A DNA stretch of 64,000 nt from the NCBI GenBank assembly GCA_013146195.2, contig CM028377.1, forward strand, positions 179,900,029 through 179,964,028, given 5' to 3'. Made by a program: the position numbers and the translations under genes. This DNA is from Codonopsis lanceolata (lineage: Eukaryota > Streptophyta > Magnoliopsida > Asterales > Campanulaceae). The notes beneath the pieces were generated by a model. The model was not told the origin of the DNA. It saw nothing but the letters and a program-made list of their open reading frames with translations, and searched no databases. The first letter of the stretch is position 1. Every line of letters starts with the position of its first letter. Of the stretch, positions 21,383 to 33,060 are shown one piece after another.

Positions 21383-22539
21383 TGCTCTTTAGATCTGGCG
21401 CCGATTTTTTGTTATTAGTTTTATCATATTTTTTTTAGCTACCCGTTCAAGGAGCTGATGTGTTTAACACTAGTAATATCGAGTGCTGATTAGTCAAAAG
21501 AATACTAATGCATGCTAAAAGAGATATGTAGTGCACAACTTTTCTTTCATCTACAGTTTAATATATTCTTTTGAACTAAGCTAGCTTACTTATTATCTCT
21601 TGGAAGTACAGAAAAGTGACTATTTGATAGTAAAGCATATATTGTCTCATATATGAAAGGATATACAGAGATAACGTAAATTATTTTCGTGTTTACTAAA
21701 GTGCTAGCACGAATTGAAGGTCCCCGGCCTAATGCGGTCAAGTAGCTGCTTTGTTAGTTTAATAATTATACTGTAAGTTTCTCTGGTGCATATATATTAA
21801 AAAGAGCTGCACTAGTCTCTTGGTACCATTTAAACTACTACTTAGTCCCGCATGTTTGGTGAATGGTGAATTTTGATGAGCTTCAAGATTTCAATTCTGT
21901 CTGAATTTCCTAAAACCCTAAATAATAAATTCGCACCATGTGATTTGCAACACCATTCAGATGCAAATCAACACCATTCAAAATCCAAATGATAACCTCA
22001 TAACCTCTCTTAAGTCGTAATCAACACCATTCAGATGCAAATCCTGATTTAAGTCGTTTTTGATTAGCAATTTAGACATGAAATTCTAAGAAAAGGTCGC
22101 GTTACAGAAGAGCAGCTGAACAAAAGAAAACAATCCAAAATCCAAATCAATGTAAGAGAGGCTGATTTGAAAAGCAATTCAAATAAATCATGATAAAATC
22201 AATAGTTATACAATCAACACTTTTAATTTCATATCATTACTCAAAGAATCTTTTCAGATAACCAACACTTTAAAAAATCCTACATGAAAATTTTCAGATT
22301 TCAGGGGATTTTAATCATCAAAAACACATTGCGAGTCTGAAAGGGATTCGTCAAAGATTGAGTTTAGAAAAAGAAGAATACCTCAAAAATGCGTTTCTGA
22401 AGCTCTAACCCGCAAGATTGGATTCGTCCCTCTTCGTCGTTTATGGAGAATCACCGGCTCAAAAACCGTTTCAAAAATCAAATATGGAGAAGGAGGCCGG
22501 AGTGGGGAAGGAAATTGCCTCCGCCTGTGGTCGTTGATG

Positions 22540-22617
22540 GAGAGAGAGAGAGAGTAGATCGAGCGAAGAGAGCGAGAGAGAGAGTAGATCGAGCGAAGAG
22601 AGCGAGAGAGAGCGAGA
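22540..22617. repeat. GA-rich tandem repeat in hAT X1
   Basis: Two copies of a unit of about 38 bp built of GAGAGA tracts and the shared block AGTAGATCGAGCGAAGAGAG. The mirror-image region of X2 (40198-40265) has a shortened version. Ser/Arg/Leu-rich open frames here come from the repeat. Confidence 0.8.
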
Positions 22618-22826
22618 CCTAGGTTTTGAGTTTTGATCGATAGTTTCAAAATTTCCGTCGGGTTCATTCAAGTCGGTGGGTTTAACCCAACTTAACCCAT
22701 AAAAGTAAATGGGTTAAACTGGGTAACCCATTTAAATTTATTTTATTAATGGGTTGGGTTGGGTTGGGTAATTAGTGGGTTGGGTTGGGTGGGTTTGTGG
22801 GTAATGGGTTGAAATTGACAGGCCTA

Positions 22827-23352
22827 CTTGGAACGGTTGGAATTTATTGAGTACAACCCTTTGATATATGTAATATTTTTTTATAGCCTTTGATTAGTCA
22901 TTAAAAAAAAAAACAAACAAACAAACAAATAAAACAAATCAATTATCGAACAGACAAAAATACCTTTTGAATTTTAAGATTGATCAAGGTCGAATAACTC
23001 GACTTTAAGCGTTACAAAATCATACAAATTTCTTTCATTTTCAAATGATCTCCGTCTTTAAGCTTAACCCCATTTAGTACTTGCACAATATCTCCGCCCC
23101 TCTTGCCCTCCTACCTCAACGGACTTTTCAAAGCCACCACCGTCACCTCCATTAATTTCACCCCCATTCTTTCTACTGCGCGAGCTCAAATCTCTCCCTA
23201 CTCCCTTTCTCGTTCTCTTTCGGAATCAAGTCGCTGAGCTCCTCCACCGCAACTCGATTGGTTGCGTCGCCAAAGCAATTGTGCTTGAATTGCTCTCCCA
23301 GTTTCCGAATGGGTTTAGGATTATTTTTTTTGTAGTGTGCTTCTTTGCGACC
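22827..23352. other. DNA between hAT X1 and the solo LTR
   Basis: A GC-richer stretch at 23080-23330 has codon-like texture on the plus strand (for example AELLHRNSIGCVAKAIVLEL at about 23237-23296) and could be a captured exon. I do not recognise it. The rest is A/T-rich with an AAAC microsatellite at 22910-22935. Confidence 0.35.
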
Positions 23353-25089
23353 TATAGCGCCCGAAAATTTTCGTGCATTTATTATGATATTTATTTGTTA
23401 ATCACAAGTTGATTAGTGTTAAACTTGTAGTGTTAGCATGTTAGTCAAATAGTATTTTGAATGAGGTTCTGAGTTCTAGTGGGAACTTGGTTATATCGTG
23501 AGTTTGACTTATGCAATAACACGTTTGGGGACCGATTGTATTATTTATGTGTTTTGAATTATTTGTGTGTTTTGGGTTAAGGACTTGGGTAGTTGTCTTA
23601 TGAAACTCCATTGGAGCTCAAGATATGTTGGACTTGATATGTGTCATGTTTAAAGTCCATATTGGACTTTGCTTATGTTAGTTATGATTTATAATATTGA
23701 AATATAAATGACACGTTAAAGTTAGAAAATATATATTTTTGGCTAGGTTGACCCGAATTGTATCGTTTTGACCCTAGGTTAGGCCCTAGATGACTAGGGG
23801 ACCTTGGGGATTAACTTATAATTGTTTTAGATTGGTCGTGTGCGTCAACACACACTCGTATTTGATTTTTAGTTTAACTCGTGTATTCCCGTAGGCCATG
23901 ACCTGTCCATAGTAAATTGGTCGTAACTTTGTGTAAGTGTCTTAGAAACTAGACTTTTAGGGCTTTCTAACCATACCTTTTGTGTAATTTTTAGACTTGT
24001 ATATCAATCTAGACATATTTTTAAAGTTGACTGAAAATTGGAATGGTTTTTAGTATTTGACTTTTTGATTTGGTTGACTTGTGGGACCCCATTTGTTGGT
24101 CAATATAGACTATTTCACTTTGGGTCAGCTGGTTTAGAATCTATTAATAAGGATTTAGAATCCTTAGTGATTGGCTTAGTTAACTAAGTTACATTAGTCA
24201 TAACCCACCTCCATTTGTATTCAATAGTTTGCTAGGTGCGTAACTTGTGGATCCTACTCCACCAATTCTCTTGGTTCAACCCTGTAAGTTGAGAGAAGTC
24301 TAATTCTCTCCTCCTAGCTTCAGTCATGCCCTCCATTAAAGAGATAAAATGGTCCGTGAGCTTTAAAGCTCAGTTTGTGAAGATTTTGTTACATGTTTTT
24401 AATTCCGACTCCGTAGGGGTGTTCTATATGTTGAGTGCTACATTACACCCGAATAATTTGTATTTTCATTGATATTTTTCGATAGAGGTAAGTTACTACC
24501 CTATTCCCTTTGTATGTAATAATTGCATACATGAACTGTTAGCTACTCCCATATGATTTGTTTTGAATATGGAGTATGAATAATTTAATTACGAATTATT
24601 ATTAATTGTAACTGGTTAATGTGTTAAATAGTTTTAAACCATTATTATGCCGAGTAACACATCGGTGAGATTGTGTTGGGATGAATCATGCAAATCGCGG
24701 TGATACCCGAAATTTATAAATATTAAACTAATGACTCAACGGAGTCAATTTAGGGACAATAAAATATAACGAGTGACGTGTTCAATTCCTACACTAACAG
24801 GGAATACTTTGGTATAGTTTATTATAGGCCAAAATACAAATTTCCCCCCAAAGTATACACTCAATCCCAGATCACTACCCAACTTAAGTTTTGTGCCAAT
24901 TTGGTATCTGATGTTGCCATTTGTGTCAATTAACTCCCCCGGCCCAACGTCTGTTAAAGAATTGACGTTAACTCTCACGTGCTCTTGCACGTGATGGGTA
25001 ATTTCGTCATTTCCTTTACAAAACAGGGACAAAACCGGAAAAATTACCAAGGCAGAAAATGAAACCTCGCCGCACCGATTAATTTCACC

Positions 25090-25645
25090 ATGAAAGGAGG
25101 AGACCCTTGGTCAACGATGACCATGGCCTCCCTTCCCTCCGTCAATCACAACTCTTCAACCCTCCGGTTTCTCGGTATTCTTAAGCTCCCTGATTCCGAT
25201 CCCAACAACTATGTCGAACTCGACGAGAGACTTCGTTTGGTCCCCCGATCTCTCCGCTTCACCTAACTCCCCTTCGATTCTCTCTCTCCACCGTGTCCAC
25301 TCCCGACCAATCCCTCCGCCTCCATCACCACCACCGCTTCCTCCCCGACAAGTCCGGTCTCTCCGCCCGCATTGTCCAACGACCACCACCCCGTTCTTCG
25401 CCGGAAAAGACCCTTAACCCGCCCTTATCCGCCACCTCCGCGGCCGAGGATGATACGAATCTTCCGGCGGGTTGAAATTCCACCACTCTTGGGTGAACGT
25501 CGATTTGGCCAAATAAGAAGGCGACGTGGAATTACGTAATTTGGGGAATTTCGATGAAGTTGTTGATGATGAAAACGAGGACGACGACGTGGAGATGGTG
25601 CCGCCGCACGAGATCGTGGCGAGGTCGAACGTGACCTTCAAATAA
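25090..25645 (+). pseudogene. Captured S40 (DUF584, senescence-regulator) gene fragment
   Basis: The start at 25090 is followed by a frame containing LRFLGILKLPDSD and YVELDE. An extra base shifts it to DFVWSPDLS, together the N-terminal S40 signature. Later, in a third frame, come FHHSWVNVDLAK, a stop, NLGNFDEVVDDENEDDD and VEMVPPHEIVARSNVTF, ending TAA 25643-25645. The acid stretch plus PPHE-VAR is the conserved core of plant S40 proteins. The usual C-terminal block after VTFSV is missing. S40 proteins are small nuclear proteins linked to leaf senescence. At least two frame changes and one stop make this copy non-functional. Confidence 0.8.
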
Positions 25646-25649
25646 AACT

Positions 25650-25950
25650 TCAAGCTGATCTCGCCTCTAACATGGGAAAAGAGACTCCTCTTTTCAAGCG
25701 TGTAGAGCTGAGCTTGTTCTTCCCCTTGTCGAACAATGGTGGTACCCGAGACCCGAACTTTACCCTGAAAGTTGCGGCTGTTGTTTGAACGTTTCTCGTT
25801 AAAGACATTGACTTCGATAGTCCGTTAAGGAAGGTCGGCGACGCTGCTAACATGAAAAACGAGCTGCTCCAAACAGGTTGAGGTCTCTGTACTTGACTTG
25901 GGTTTTCGCCTTTGATTCTCGAATTCAACTTCCACAACAGGTCGTGTTCC
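25650..25950 (+). other. Second gene-like segment in the Pack-MULE
   Basis: A short plus-strand frame near 25670-25785 (MGKETPLFKRVELSLFFPLS, then GGTRDPNFTLKVAAVV, stop) has coding texture, and the complement also holds a 132-codon frame. Neither is recognised. It may be a second captured exon. Confidence 0.3.
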
Positions 25951-26486
25951 TGTTTTGTAAAGAAATGACGAATACCCATCACGCAAAAGCACGTGAGAGT
26001 TAAACGCCAATTCTTTAATGCACGTTGGTGGGGAGTTAATTGACACAAATGGCAACATCAGATACCAAATTGGCACAAAACTTAAGTTGGGTAGTGATCT
26101 GGGATTGAGTGTATACTTTGGGGGGAAATTTGTATTTTGGCCTTTATTATATGTAAAATATTACATACCTTGGTATTTGTGTATAAGCAAATAAATGCTT
26201 AAGTGTTTATTTACAGGCAAATAAACATGTTTGTTACGTGTGTTGAGCTCCCCTACTTTGGGACTCGACGGTTGTGTTTATTAGCAAGTAAACATCTACT
26301 TGTACATCACATTGAGTCCAGCTGGCATATGTGGTTGAGTCGACAATAGGACGACAATAGTCTTTACGAGAGTTATATATCGTGATCGCTACAGGTCGTT
26401 GCATGGGTCTCTCCTTTGTTATTGGTCATGACAAGGATGCAGCTTTGTCAGAGCAATTCACATGACAAACAGAAGGATATACTTTT

Positions 26487-26760
26487 GGGTAAAACTAAGG
26501 ATAATGAGACTCATGGTTAAGTCTCAAGGTCATTGGTTCTGGATACTATTGGGTTCAGACATGATTTCAGCATGTGTACTACAACAGCAACGCAACTACG
26601 ACTCTTAGGTAAAACTTGGGGTAATAAGACTCATGGTTAAGTTCCAAGGTCGATGTTTTCTGGATACTATTGGGTTCAAACATGGCTTTGGTTTTCAGTT
26701 ATGGACACTATCAGATTCACATATTATATCATGTGTATCGCAACAGCAACATATCTACAG
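26487..26760 (+). repeat. Tandem duplication inside the solo LTR
   Basis: Two copies of about 125-150 bp share GACTCATGGTTAAGT, TTCTGGATACTATTGGGTTC and CAACAGCAAC in the same order. Short frames across them are not coding. Confidence 0.7.
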
Positions 26761-27519
26761 TGTTCTTCTCGATTTATGGTGCAATTATGTATTGCTTCTG
26801 CAGCACAGCTACAATGTTTTATAGCAGGACAAGTCAAAAGCTCTTATGCAGATTCAGCTAAGATACAAGTCAGATTAAGATACTAATTTATATCCGAGCT
26901 ATGTGTTTATATTACGTTGAGTCAATGTGCATTATAACATGATCAATGTGAATTGGGTGCAAGTATATGAATTATTATACTTGGTGTATCGTGTATTGTG
27001 TATTATGTATTGGTTATATGTGCATAACAACATGTCATATAGATCACGTAGTAACTTACTAAGTTTATCACTCATCCCGTTCCTTTTATTTTCCTTAGAT
27101 CCCAACCAGGCAGAAAGTACATGGTGAGGTCGATGAGATTTATTAGACGTCAACAGTCTTTGGTATACAGTACTTCAGGAAGCAGTATTGTGTTTTGTGA
27201 TGATAGGGGTTTATGAGAGAGTTATGTAAACTTTTCCATTTGGTTTGTGTTTAGTATGATATTATTCATTTATTGCCAACGTGTAACGTCGTACTTGTAT
27301 ATGATATTGTAGTGTTGGTTGGCTTTAGAGCCTTGTGTTAGGTTGAGCAATGGCTCGTTGACTTTGTTATTTTGTTTTCTCGGTCTTTTTAAAGCCGTTG
27401 TGTTTCTATTATAATAGCATGGATTATTATGTTTTAATCAGATTTTTGTTTAGCCCACTTTTATCAAGGGCTTTGCATGTGTTTTATTTTGGACTAGTGT
27501 GTTTTGTTTTGATGTTACA

Positions 27520-27787
27520 CACTTAATCAAGTTTTGTTTACGCCATCTTTTGTTTTGCATCTATTTAAATATGTGTTTTTGTTTTAGATCTGAGTTTTTG
27601 TTATCTATGTTCAAATCTGTCTTCTTCTTTTTTTTCTAGATGTGGGTTTTTACTATCTCTATTCAAATCTGCATTTTTTGTTTCAGATCTTGATTTGATT
27701 TCAGTTATTGGTTTTGATTCATACTTGCATTCTAAATTCTTAATTAAGAGTTGGGTTTTTCTCCTCTGGTTTTTATTAAAGAAGATA
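27520..27787. other. T-rich DNA between solo LTR and MULE arm
   Basis: Contains three loosely repeated blocks of the form ATCTG-TTTTT--TATCT-T-TTCAAATCTG (about 27585-27690). No coding support. Confidence 0.4.
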
Positions 27788-27972
27788 GTGATGAAGACGA
27801 GGGCAAAATAGGTATTTAACATCAATTAAGGTTAGAATTTAAGGTATATCCAAAAAAAATGGGTAAAATTGCAAAATAACTCTGGTACAGTGGTCATTTC
27901 GAAAATTTTGAAGTCTCAGGCCTAATTGAAACATTTTGTAAAGTACACTGGCCCAAAGGTATGTTTTGTCAT
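27788..27972 (-). repeat. MULE-like terminal repeat, right arm
   Basis: Reverse complement of 18504-18690, ending GGTATGTTTTGTCAT at 27972. If both arms belong to one element, the interior without nested insertions is about 1.2 kb. Confidence 0.6.
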
Positions 27973-28142
27973 AGATGGTTGACTCATTACTCCTTTCCTT
28001 CATTAGAGGAGACACACTTTCCTCTACTTCTATTGAGGGTTTATTTGGGTAATTCACACATGCTGTTGTAACCTCTCCTTAACATGGACTTCATTTCGCC
28101 CATAATACCCCATATGCATATTAAACAAGTATAATTAGAAAT

Positions 28143-29017
28143 GCCAAAATATAAAAAACACCCCAAAGTAATCACTGAATCTCATAATTCCCCCAATGTT
28201 AAAATGTTCCTAAGTTCATGCCTTGATGTATACATTCGTCCCAGTTTGCACTCTAGCTGTGACAGTCGTTAGAAATATAATGAAAAGTTATCTTTTAAAC
28301 TTTATAATTGTAGAAATTATATGACAGAATAAAAAAAAAGTAGATCGAACTAATATATACAAATAATACAATTTATATTAAAAAATTTACTGCAGAAAAA
28401 AAAATACATATATTTTAATAGATTAATATTATGAAATTTATAATTTATAACCCTTGACCTTACTATAAATAGTAAACTTAATTTTTTCGGCAATGAACAA
28501 TTCAACACCGTGTTGGATGACCAAAATTGAAAAAAATAAAATTAAGCTCACAAAAAAAATTAAATAAGTCAAACATGATTGGGTAATTGACATTTTATTT
28601 AATCAAAAGGTTGAATTATGTCTTATAAATTTGTAATTTGTTAATGGACCTATGAAGTCCTATTCAGCTATTAACTATTTTTTTTTTGTTCTTTTGAACA
28701 TTTGAATGATATTAAATTGTTGGTTTTACTTTTAAGATTTAACCTTATATTGTAATCATTATTTTTAAATAATTTGGTGATCTTTTTATTAATAAATTTG
28801 AAATTTTAATGCTTGTTAATTATGTTATATTAAGAAAAATATTCAAAATATGGTAATTATGTCTAAACATGGTTTGGCGTCTGGCGTCTGTCTAAAGATT
28901 TTTAGAAAGATAATAATAAGGGCACATGTAAAAATCATATTTACATTTTATTAGTGTAATTGTTGTCTATTGAGATCAAACTTATATATAAATAAATAAA
29001 TAAATAAATAAATATAA

Positions 29018-29082
<65 letters not shown>

Positions 29083-29458
29083 TTTAATATTAGTGTTATT
29101 ATGCACCCAAAAAAATTAAGTTTACTATTTATAATAAGGGTTAGGGTTAGAAATTGAAATTTTAATATTAATTTATTAATATATATGTGTATAATTTTTT
29201 TCTACCGTAAATTTTTTAATGTAAATTATATTATTTGTATATATTAGTTCGATCTACTTTTTTTATGTCTTATAATTACTATCATTATAAAATTTAAAAT
29301 GTAACTTTTCGTTATCTTTCTAACGACTGTCACGTCTAGGATGCAAACTCAGACAAATTGATACATCAAGCGTAAACTTGGGAAAATTTCAACATTGGGG
29401 AAGCATTATGGGATTGAATAGTTACTTTGGGGTGTTTTTTTTTTTTTCATATTTTGGC
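28143..29458. mobile_element. MULE with terminal repeats of about 350 bp
   Basis: The left end is GCCAAAATATAAAAAACACC and the right end GGTGTTTTTTTTTTTTTCAT then ATTTTGGC. The match continues inward to about 28488 and 29107 (TAGTAAACTTAATTTTTTCG against its complement). Flanks are A/T-rich and a clean 9-bp duplication is not readable. The 0.6-kb interior is AT-rich, non-coding, and shares a block with 36600-37060. A microsatellite lies inside. Confidence 0.8.
28988..29085. repeat. AAAT/AT microsatellite
   Basis: About six AAAT units followed by a long AT run. Confidence 0.9.
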
Positions 29459-29615
29459 AATAATAAAAATTTAGCTAATTTTTAAATATATTTTTGAAAA
29501 TTTTGAATGAAAATACACGTTTTTTTTGGAGAACACCATTCATAAGTTTTAATGTATTTATAACAAATATTTGATATGTAAATACTCCAACAATTAAAGG
29601 TAATGTTGTTAACTA

Positions 29616-29802
29616 CTCCCTCCGTTCTGATCTCGAAAGATCTCCGTTTGAAGTCAAACTTTTTAAAAAAATAACACTTTTAGTAGTCCATTAGTAATAA
29701 AATACTCCACAACTTTATACCTTACTTTTTTTAAAAGTAGAGACTTTTTAAGTAAAACAACTCAAAATAAAATATTAGACTATTTGCTCGAAACGGATAA
29801 AA
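29616..29802. mobile_element. Stowaway-like MITE, degraded
   Basis: TA followed by CTCCCTCCGTTCTGATC marks a Stowaway left end. The right end near GAAACGGATAAAATA is a poor match. The flanking sequence pairs with 51522-51660, where this block is absent, which supports an insertion. Confidence 0.5.
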
Positions 29803-29879
29803 TATTTTAAAGGTGAAATTTTCAAGACTTTGAGGGGTCTGATTTAGAGTTAGATACAAGTTGATGAACTAAATTATTA

Positions 29880-30122
29880 CTCCCACTCCCTTAGTTACAT
29901 GCAAAATTCCACTGTACTATTTTGAATGTTTCACTATAAGAATCAACTTTCAAAAAGTATGTTTACAATTTCTTTAAAATTTTATCATTATCCTCCACTT
30001 TGTGTTGTAACCCTATTGTTTGTATTTAACTATTTTTGTAATTATGATTAACTCTAATGAAATTAATACATCCACTTAATAATTAGACTTTTAAGAAAAC
30101 TCTTTGGATGGAACAGATGGAA
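29880..30122. mobile_element. Stowaway-like MITE, degraded
   Basis: Left end CTCCCACTCCCTTAGTTACA after TA. Right end TGGATGGAACAGATGGAA before TA, a decayed GGGACGGAGGGAG. Confidence 0.5.
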
Positions 30123-30251
30123 TATCTCATTCTTCTTGGAATTGATTATCCCATGTAAATTTAATTGTTTGACATCAATTTAATTGTGGGTGTTTTTTAG
30201 ATGTATGATTAGTTTTGTCTGCATATTAAATTGTAAGAAGACACTTCAAAA

Positions 30252-30252
<1 letters not shown>

Positions 30253-30325
<73 letters not shown>
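30253..30325. repeat. AT microsatellite
   Basis: More than 30 uninterrupted AT units next to the first Helitron-like repeat. Confidence 0.95.
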
Positions 30326-30328
<3 letters not shown>

Positions 30329-30906
30329 CAATAGAGGTTATAGTCGCACGCTTATAATTGACAAAAGATAAAAAGCGGTTGAGATTGATTCCTTTATTGA
30401 GATCTTATGGTCATTATCACTCCCCGAGTTCACATGTGAACGGCGGTTGAACAACTACCCCTTCTCTCTCTCTTCAACTCCCCCCACTATTTACGGTTGG
30501 TGGCCGCTAATCCTTCCTCCACCAAACTCACCTCCCTTTTCTTTTCGATATTTTAATTAATTAATCAATTTTATGCAAAAAAATTCGTAAGTTTTGTAAT
30601 TTGATTTTTTTTCTTTTTAACTGTTATCGTAATTAACTTAATCAATTTATTTTTTGAAACTGAATCTCAATTTAATTTATGTCTAAGTTTTGAATATTTC
30701 TATTTTAATTTTTTTCTTTTTAATTGTTATTCGTAATTAACTTAATCAATTTAATTCTTTTCTGGCCCGCAATTTCGTATACAAATAAATTTTAAAAAAA
30801 ATCGTAAGTTTTGTAATTTGAAATATTTGTTTTTTTTTCTTTTTATTTGCTTCATTTATTGATAAATTCACAAACTGACATCGTACCATCGGCACGGGTT
30901 TCAAAA
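30321..30906 (+). mobile_element. Helitron-like non-autonomous element, tandem unit 1
   Basis: Starts ATAATACAATAGAGG, a relative of the TCTATATTACAATAGAG start at 42983. Ends with a hairpin CGTACCATCGGCACG (30882-30896) after CAAACTGACAT. There are no inverted termini and no target duplication, consistent with Helitrons. The interior shares TCATTATCACTCCCCGAGTT and GGTTGGTGGCCGCTAATCC with unit 2. No Rep/helicase is encoded. Confidence 0.55.
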
Positions 30907-31310
30907 TCTATAATACAATATAGCTCATAGTCTCACATGTACAATTGACTAAAGCTATTTAGGGGCTGAGATTGATTTATTTACTGAGATCCTACGGTCA
31001 TTATCACTCCCCGAGTTCACATGTGTGAACGGCGGTTGCGCAACTATCCCATCTCTCTCCAACTTCCCCCACTATTCACGGTTGGTGGCCGCTAATCCTT
31101 TCTCCACCAAACTCACGTCCCTTTTCTTTTCGATATTTTAATTAATTAATCAATTTTATGCAAAAAAATTCGCAAGTTTTGTAATTTGAAATATTTATTA
31201 TTTTTTTTTAACTGTTATCATAATTAACTTAGACAAATTATAAGTAAATATTAATTCATTCATTTATTGATAAATTCACAAACTGACACCGTGCCATCGG
31301 CACGGAGAAG
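30907..31310 (+). mobile_element. Helitron-like non-autonomous element, tandem unit 2
   Basis: Starts TCTATAATACAATATAG directly after unit 1, with the same interior blocks, and closes with the perfect hairpin CCGTGCCATCGGCACGG (31289-31305). The canonical CTRR 3' end is not evident, so the class call is provisional. Confidence 0.55.
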
Positions 31311-31591
31311 AGTAGTAGTATATATATATAAGGAGATAGACTAGCCTATAATAAAACTCAAGATATGAATATTAGCAGGTAATACCCGATCATTTTCGTG
31401 TAAAATATTAAATTATAATAATTAAGATTTTATTAATTTAGACTAATTAATTGTTTTAGACCTATTTTGTAATCAATTTAATTGAGTCGGGCTTGGCCCA
31501 CTTTTGACTATACTTTAATTATAACCATTTATTAATATTACTAAATTAATTTTTGGGTCCGGTTAACTTTAGGTTTTCGGTTATGGTTTTG

Positions 31592-31600
31592 TATAAATAG
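31592..31600 (+). promoter_or_regulatory. TATA box of the solo LTR
   Basis: TATAAATAG, about 215 bp from the LTR start, ahead of a purine-rich putative transcript start. Confidence 0.6.
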
Positions 31601-32502
31601 AGTGAGAGGGGAGAGAAAACCCTTACCAGCAAATAAGAAGAAAAAAAAAAGGAGGAAAGCTTTCGGCAGCCGGGAGAGAACGAGACCATGGAAGTTGGAG
31701 GTAAAATACTATTCTCGATTTTTGGGTGAAATTAATATCATACTCATAGTGTTCATTGTTTGTATATAATCTTAAATGGTTAGAATAGATGGTGATTGAT
31801 TAAGGGAAGGAAAGCCAAAAGAGAAAGAAGGAACAAAAAAAAAGTTTGGTGCATGTGGCAGGTTCTGTTTGTGTATGTGAGATAGGTTTGTTTTAAAATT
31901 ATAATAATAGTAATATTTTTTGTCAAAATAGGAGGTATAAGTCAATAAGGATGTCATGTGTAGGTATATAGGATTAGACATAATTCACAGTTGGCCGTGT
32001 ATACGTATGTTTGTATATTACGTGTGTGTGTGTTTGTGGTGTAAAAGGTGTGTGTGCAGAGGAGAGAGAAATCAAAAAAAAATATGAATGAAACTGTTGG
32101 TAACAAAAATCCTAATCGGTGAACTGTATTAAATTAAATGACTTAATCTAACACTTTAGGGATGGCAGTGAATATCGTTAGTATTAAATTAAAGGATAAT
32201 ATAATTTTTTGGTCCCTGAACTATACAAATACTATGCGTTTGGTCCATGTATTTTTTTTAAAATGTGTTTGGTCCTTAAAGTAGGTTTTACTAAGAGATT
32301 ACCCCCTCACGGGGTTATCGTCAATTTTTTTATGAAATTCCAAATTTGACCTTAGTAATGTTAATGGTTCAAAATAAAAAAAATAAAGAATAAAGAATAA
32401 AGAAATAAAGAAATAAAGAAAAAGGGAATCGGTCATTCTCTCTCCACAAACCCACGATCTTTCAATCCTACACCTTCCGTCCCTGGTGCGAGCACAGCCT
32501 AT

Positions 32503-32820
32503 GAAGCCAGCTGTGGTAAAGCAGCCTGTCATCGGTAAACTGCCAAAGCCTACGGCGAAGGATCCAAATAAGAGAGAGATAAGTATGGAGGGGAAGCAGA
32601 AGTTGGGACTTGGGCTGCAAAGTTAATTTACATCAGGAAAAGATACCGCAATTGGGGCAGGAAGGGGATGAAATCGAGCTTGATAATGAGGCTCTTGACA
32701 CAAAAACTCTGTGGGAGCTTGATCGGTTTGTGACCAATTGGAAGAAGATGGTGTGTGTTTTCAGATTCGGATTCAGGGAGTTCCACAGGGAGCGACTAGG
32801 ATGCAGATGATGCCCAGTCT
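32503..32820 (+). pseudogene. Captured C-terminal part of a GTE (BET-type bromodomain) protein
   Basis: Frame 1 gives KPAVVKQPVIGKLPKPTAKD, PNKREISM and KQKLGLGLQS, the linker into the NET domain. After a frameshift and a small deletion, 32622-32750 gives GDEIELDNEALDTKTLWELD and RFVTNWKKMV, the NET-domain core. A further shift at 32761 gives SDSDSGSSTGSD, a stop, DADDAQS, the Ser/Asp tail of these proteins. The bromodomain itself is not included. GTE proteins bind acetylated histones in the nucleus. The copy cannot encode a working protein. Confidence 0.85.
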
Positions 32821-33060
32821 AATCAACAATATGGTCAACATATCAAGCTCAACCACAATATGGTCAACAGGTCAACCGGGACCTACTTACTGCTCAGTAT
32901 CTCCATTCACCAATGTTCTGAAGAGAGGACTTTCTTATCCAGTTCCAATACAAATTCAAAGCCAAAATTCTCATCCTTCATGACATGATGACCCGATTTC
33001 ATATTCCACAAGATAGAAAACGGAACGGTATGGAAGTGGAAAGGCATAAAAGGAAACAAC

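Larger units (their letters stand above)
19066..22826 (-). mobile_element. hAT element X1, non-autonomous, complete ends
   Basis: Termini are TAGGGGTGTCAATT and AATTGACAGGCCTA (imperfect inverted repeats). The 8-bp flanks are CTTAGAAC and CTTGGAAC, one mismatch. Both ends carry arrays of the GGGTT/AACCC subterminal motif. Its transposase-like orientation is minus, judged from the homologous start codon shared with X2 (here complement of 20636-20638) after a splice-acceptor-like sequence. No dimerisation (hATC) or catalytic domain is encoded. It shares its ends with X2 (37144-42890, opposite orientation), but about 360 bp around 20190-20545 and about 840 bp around 20722-21562 differ or are absent there. 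Confidence 0.88.
24827..26142. mobile_element. Pack-MULE carrying an S40/DUF584 gene fragment
   Basis: Terminal inverted repeats of about 200 bp begin GGCCAAAATACAAATTTCCC. They are matched in reverse at the right end, which closes GTATTTTGGCC. A perfect 9-bp target duplication TTTATTATA lies at 24818-24826 and 26143-26151. Long terminal repeats with a 9-bp duplication are diagnostic of Mutator-like elements. No transposase is present; the interior (25040-25950) is GC-rich and gene-like. It inserted into the solo LTR. Confidence 0.92.
23353..27519 (+). repeat. Chromovirus-like solo LTR, interrupted by a MULE
   Basis: It begins TATAGCGCCCGAAAATTTTC (expected TGTAGCGCCCG) and ends GTTTTGATGTTACA. 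This is the end style of long Tekay/Del-type LTRs in plants. No PBS or pol follows. Removing the MULE (24827-26142 plus one 9-bp duplication) leaves about 2.84 kb. A 5-bp target duplication could not be read, so the left edge may be off by some bases. Confidence 0.5.

Noticed and set aside
22383..22671. Ser/Arg/Leu-rich proteins near 22.4-22.7 kb and 40.1-40.3 kb
   Set aside because: They translate GA/CT microsatellites in the hAT leader; the mirror strand is equally open.
25211..25417. Proline-rich 68-residue protein as a functional small gene
   Set aside because: It is one frame of the frameshifted S40 capture; S40 motifs jump frames around it.
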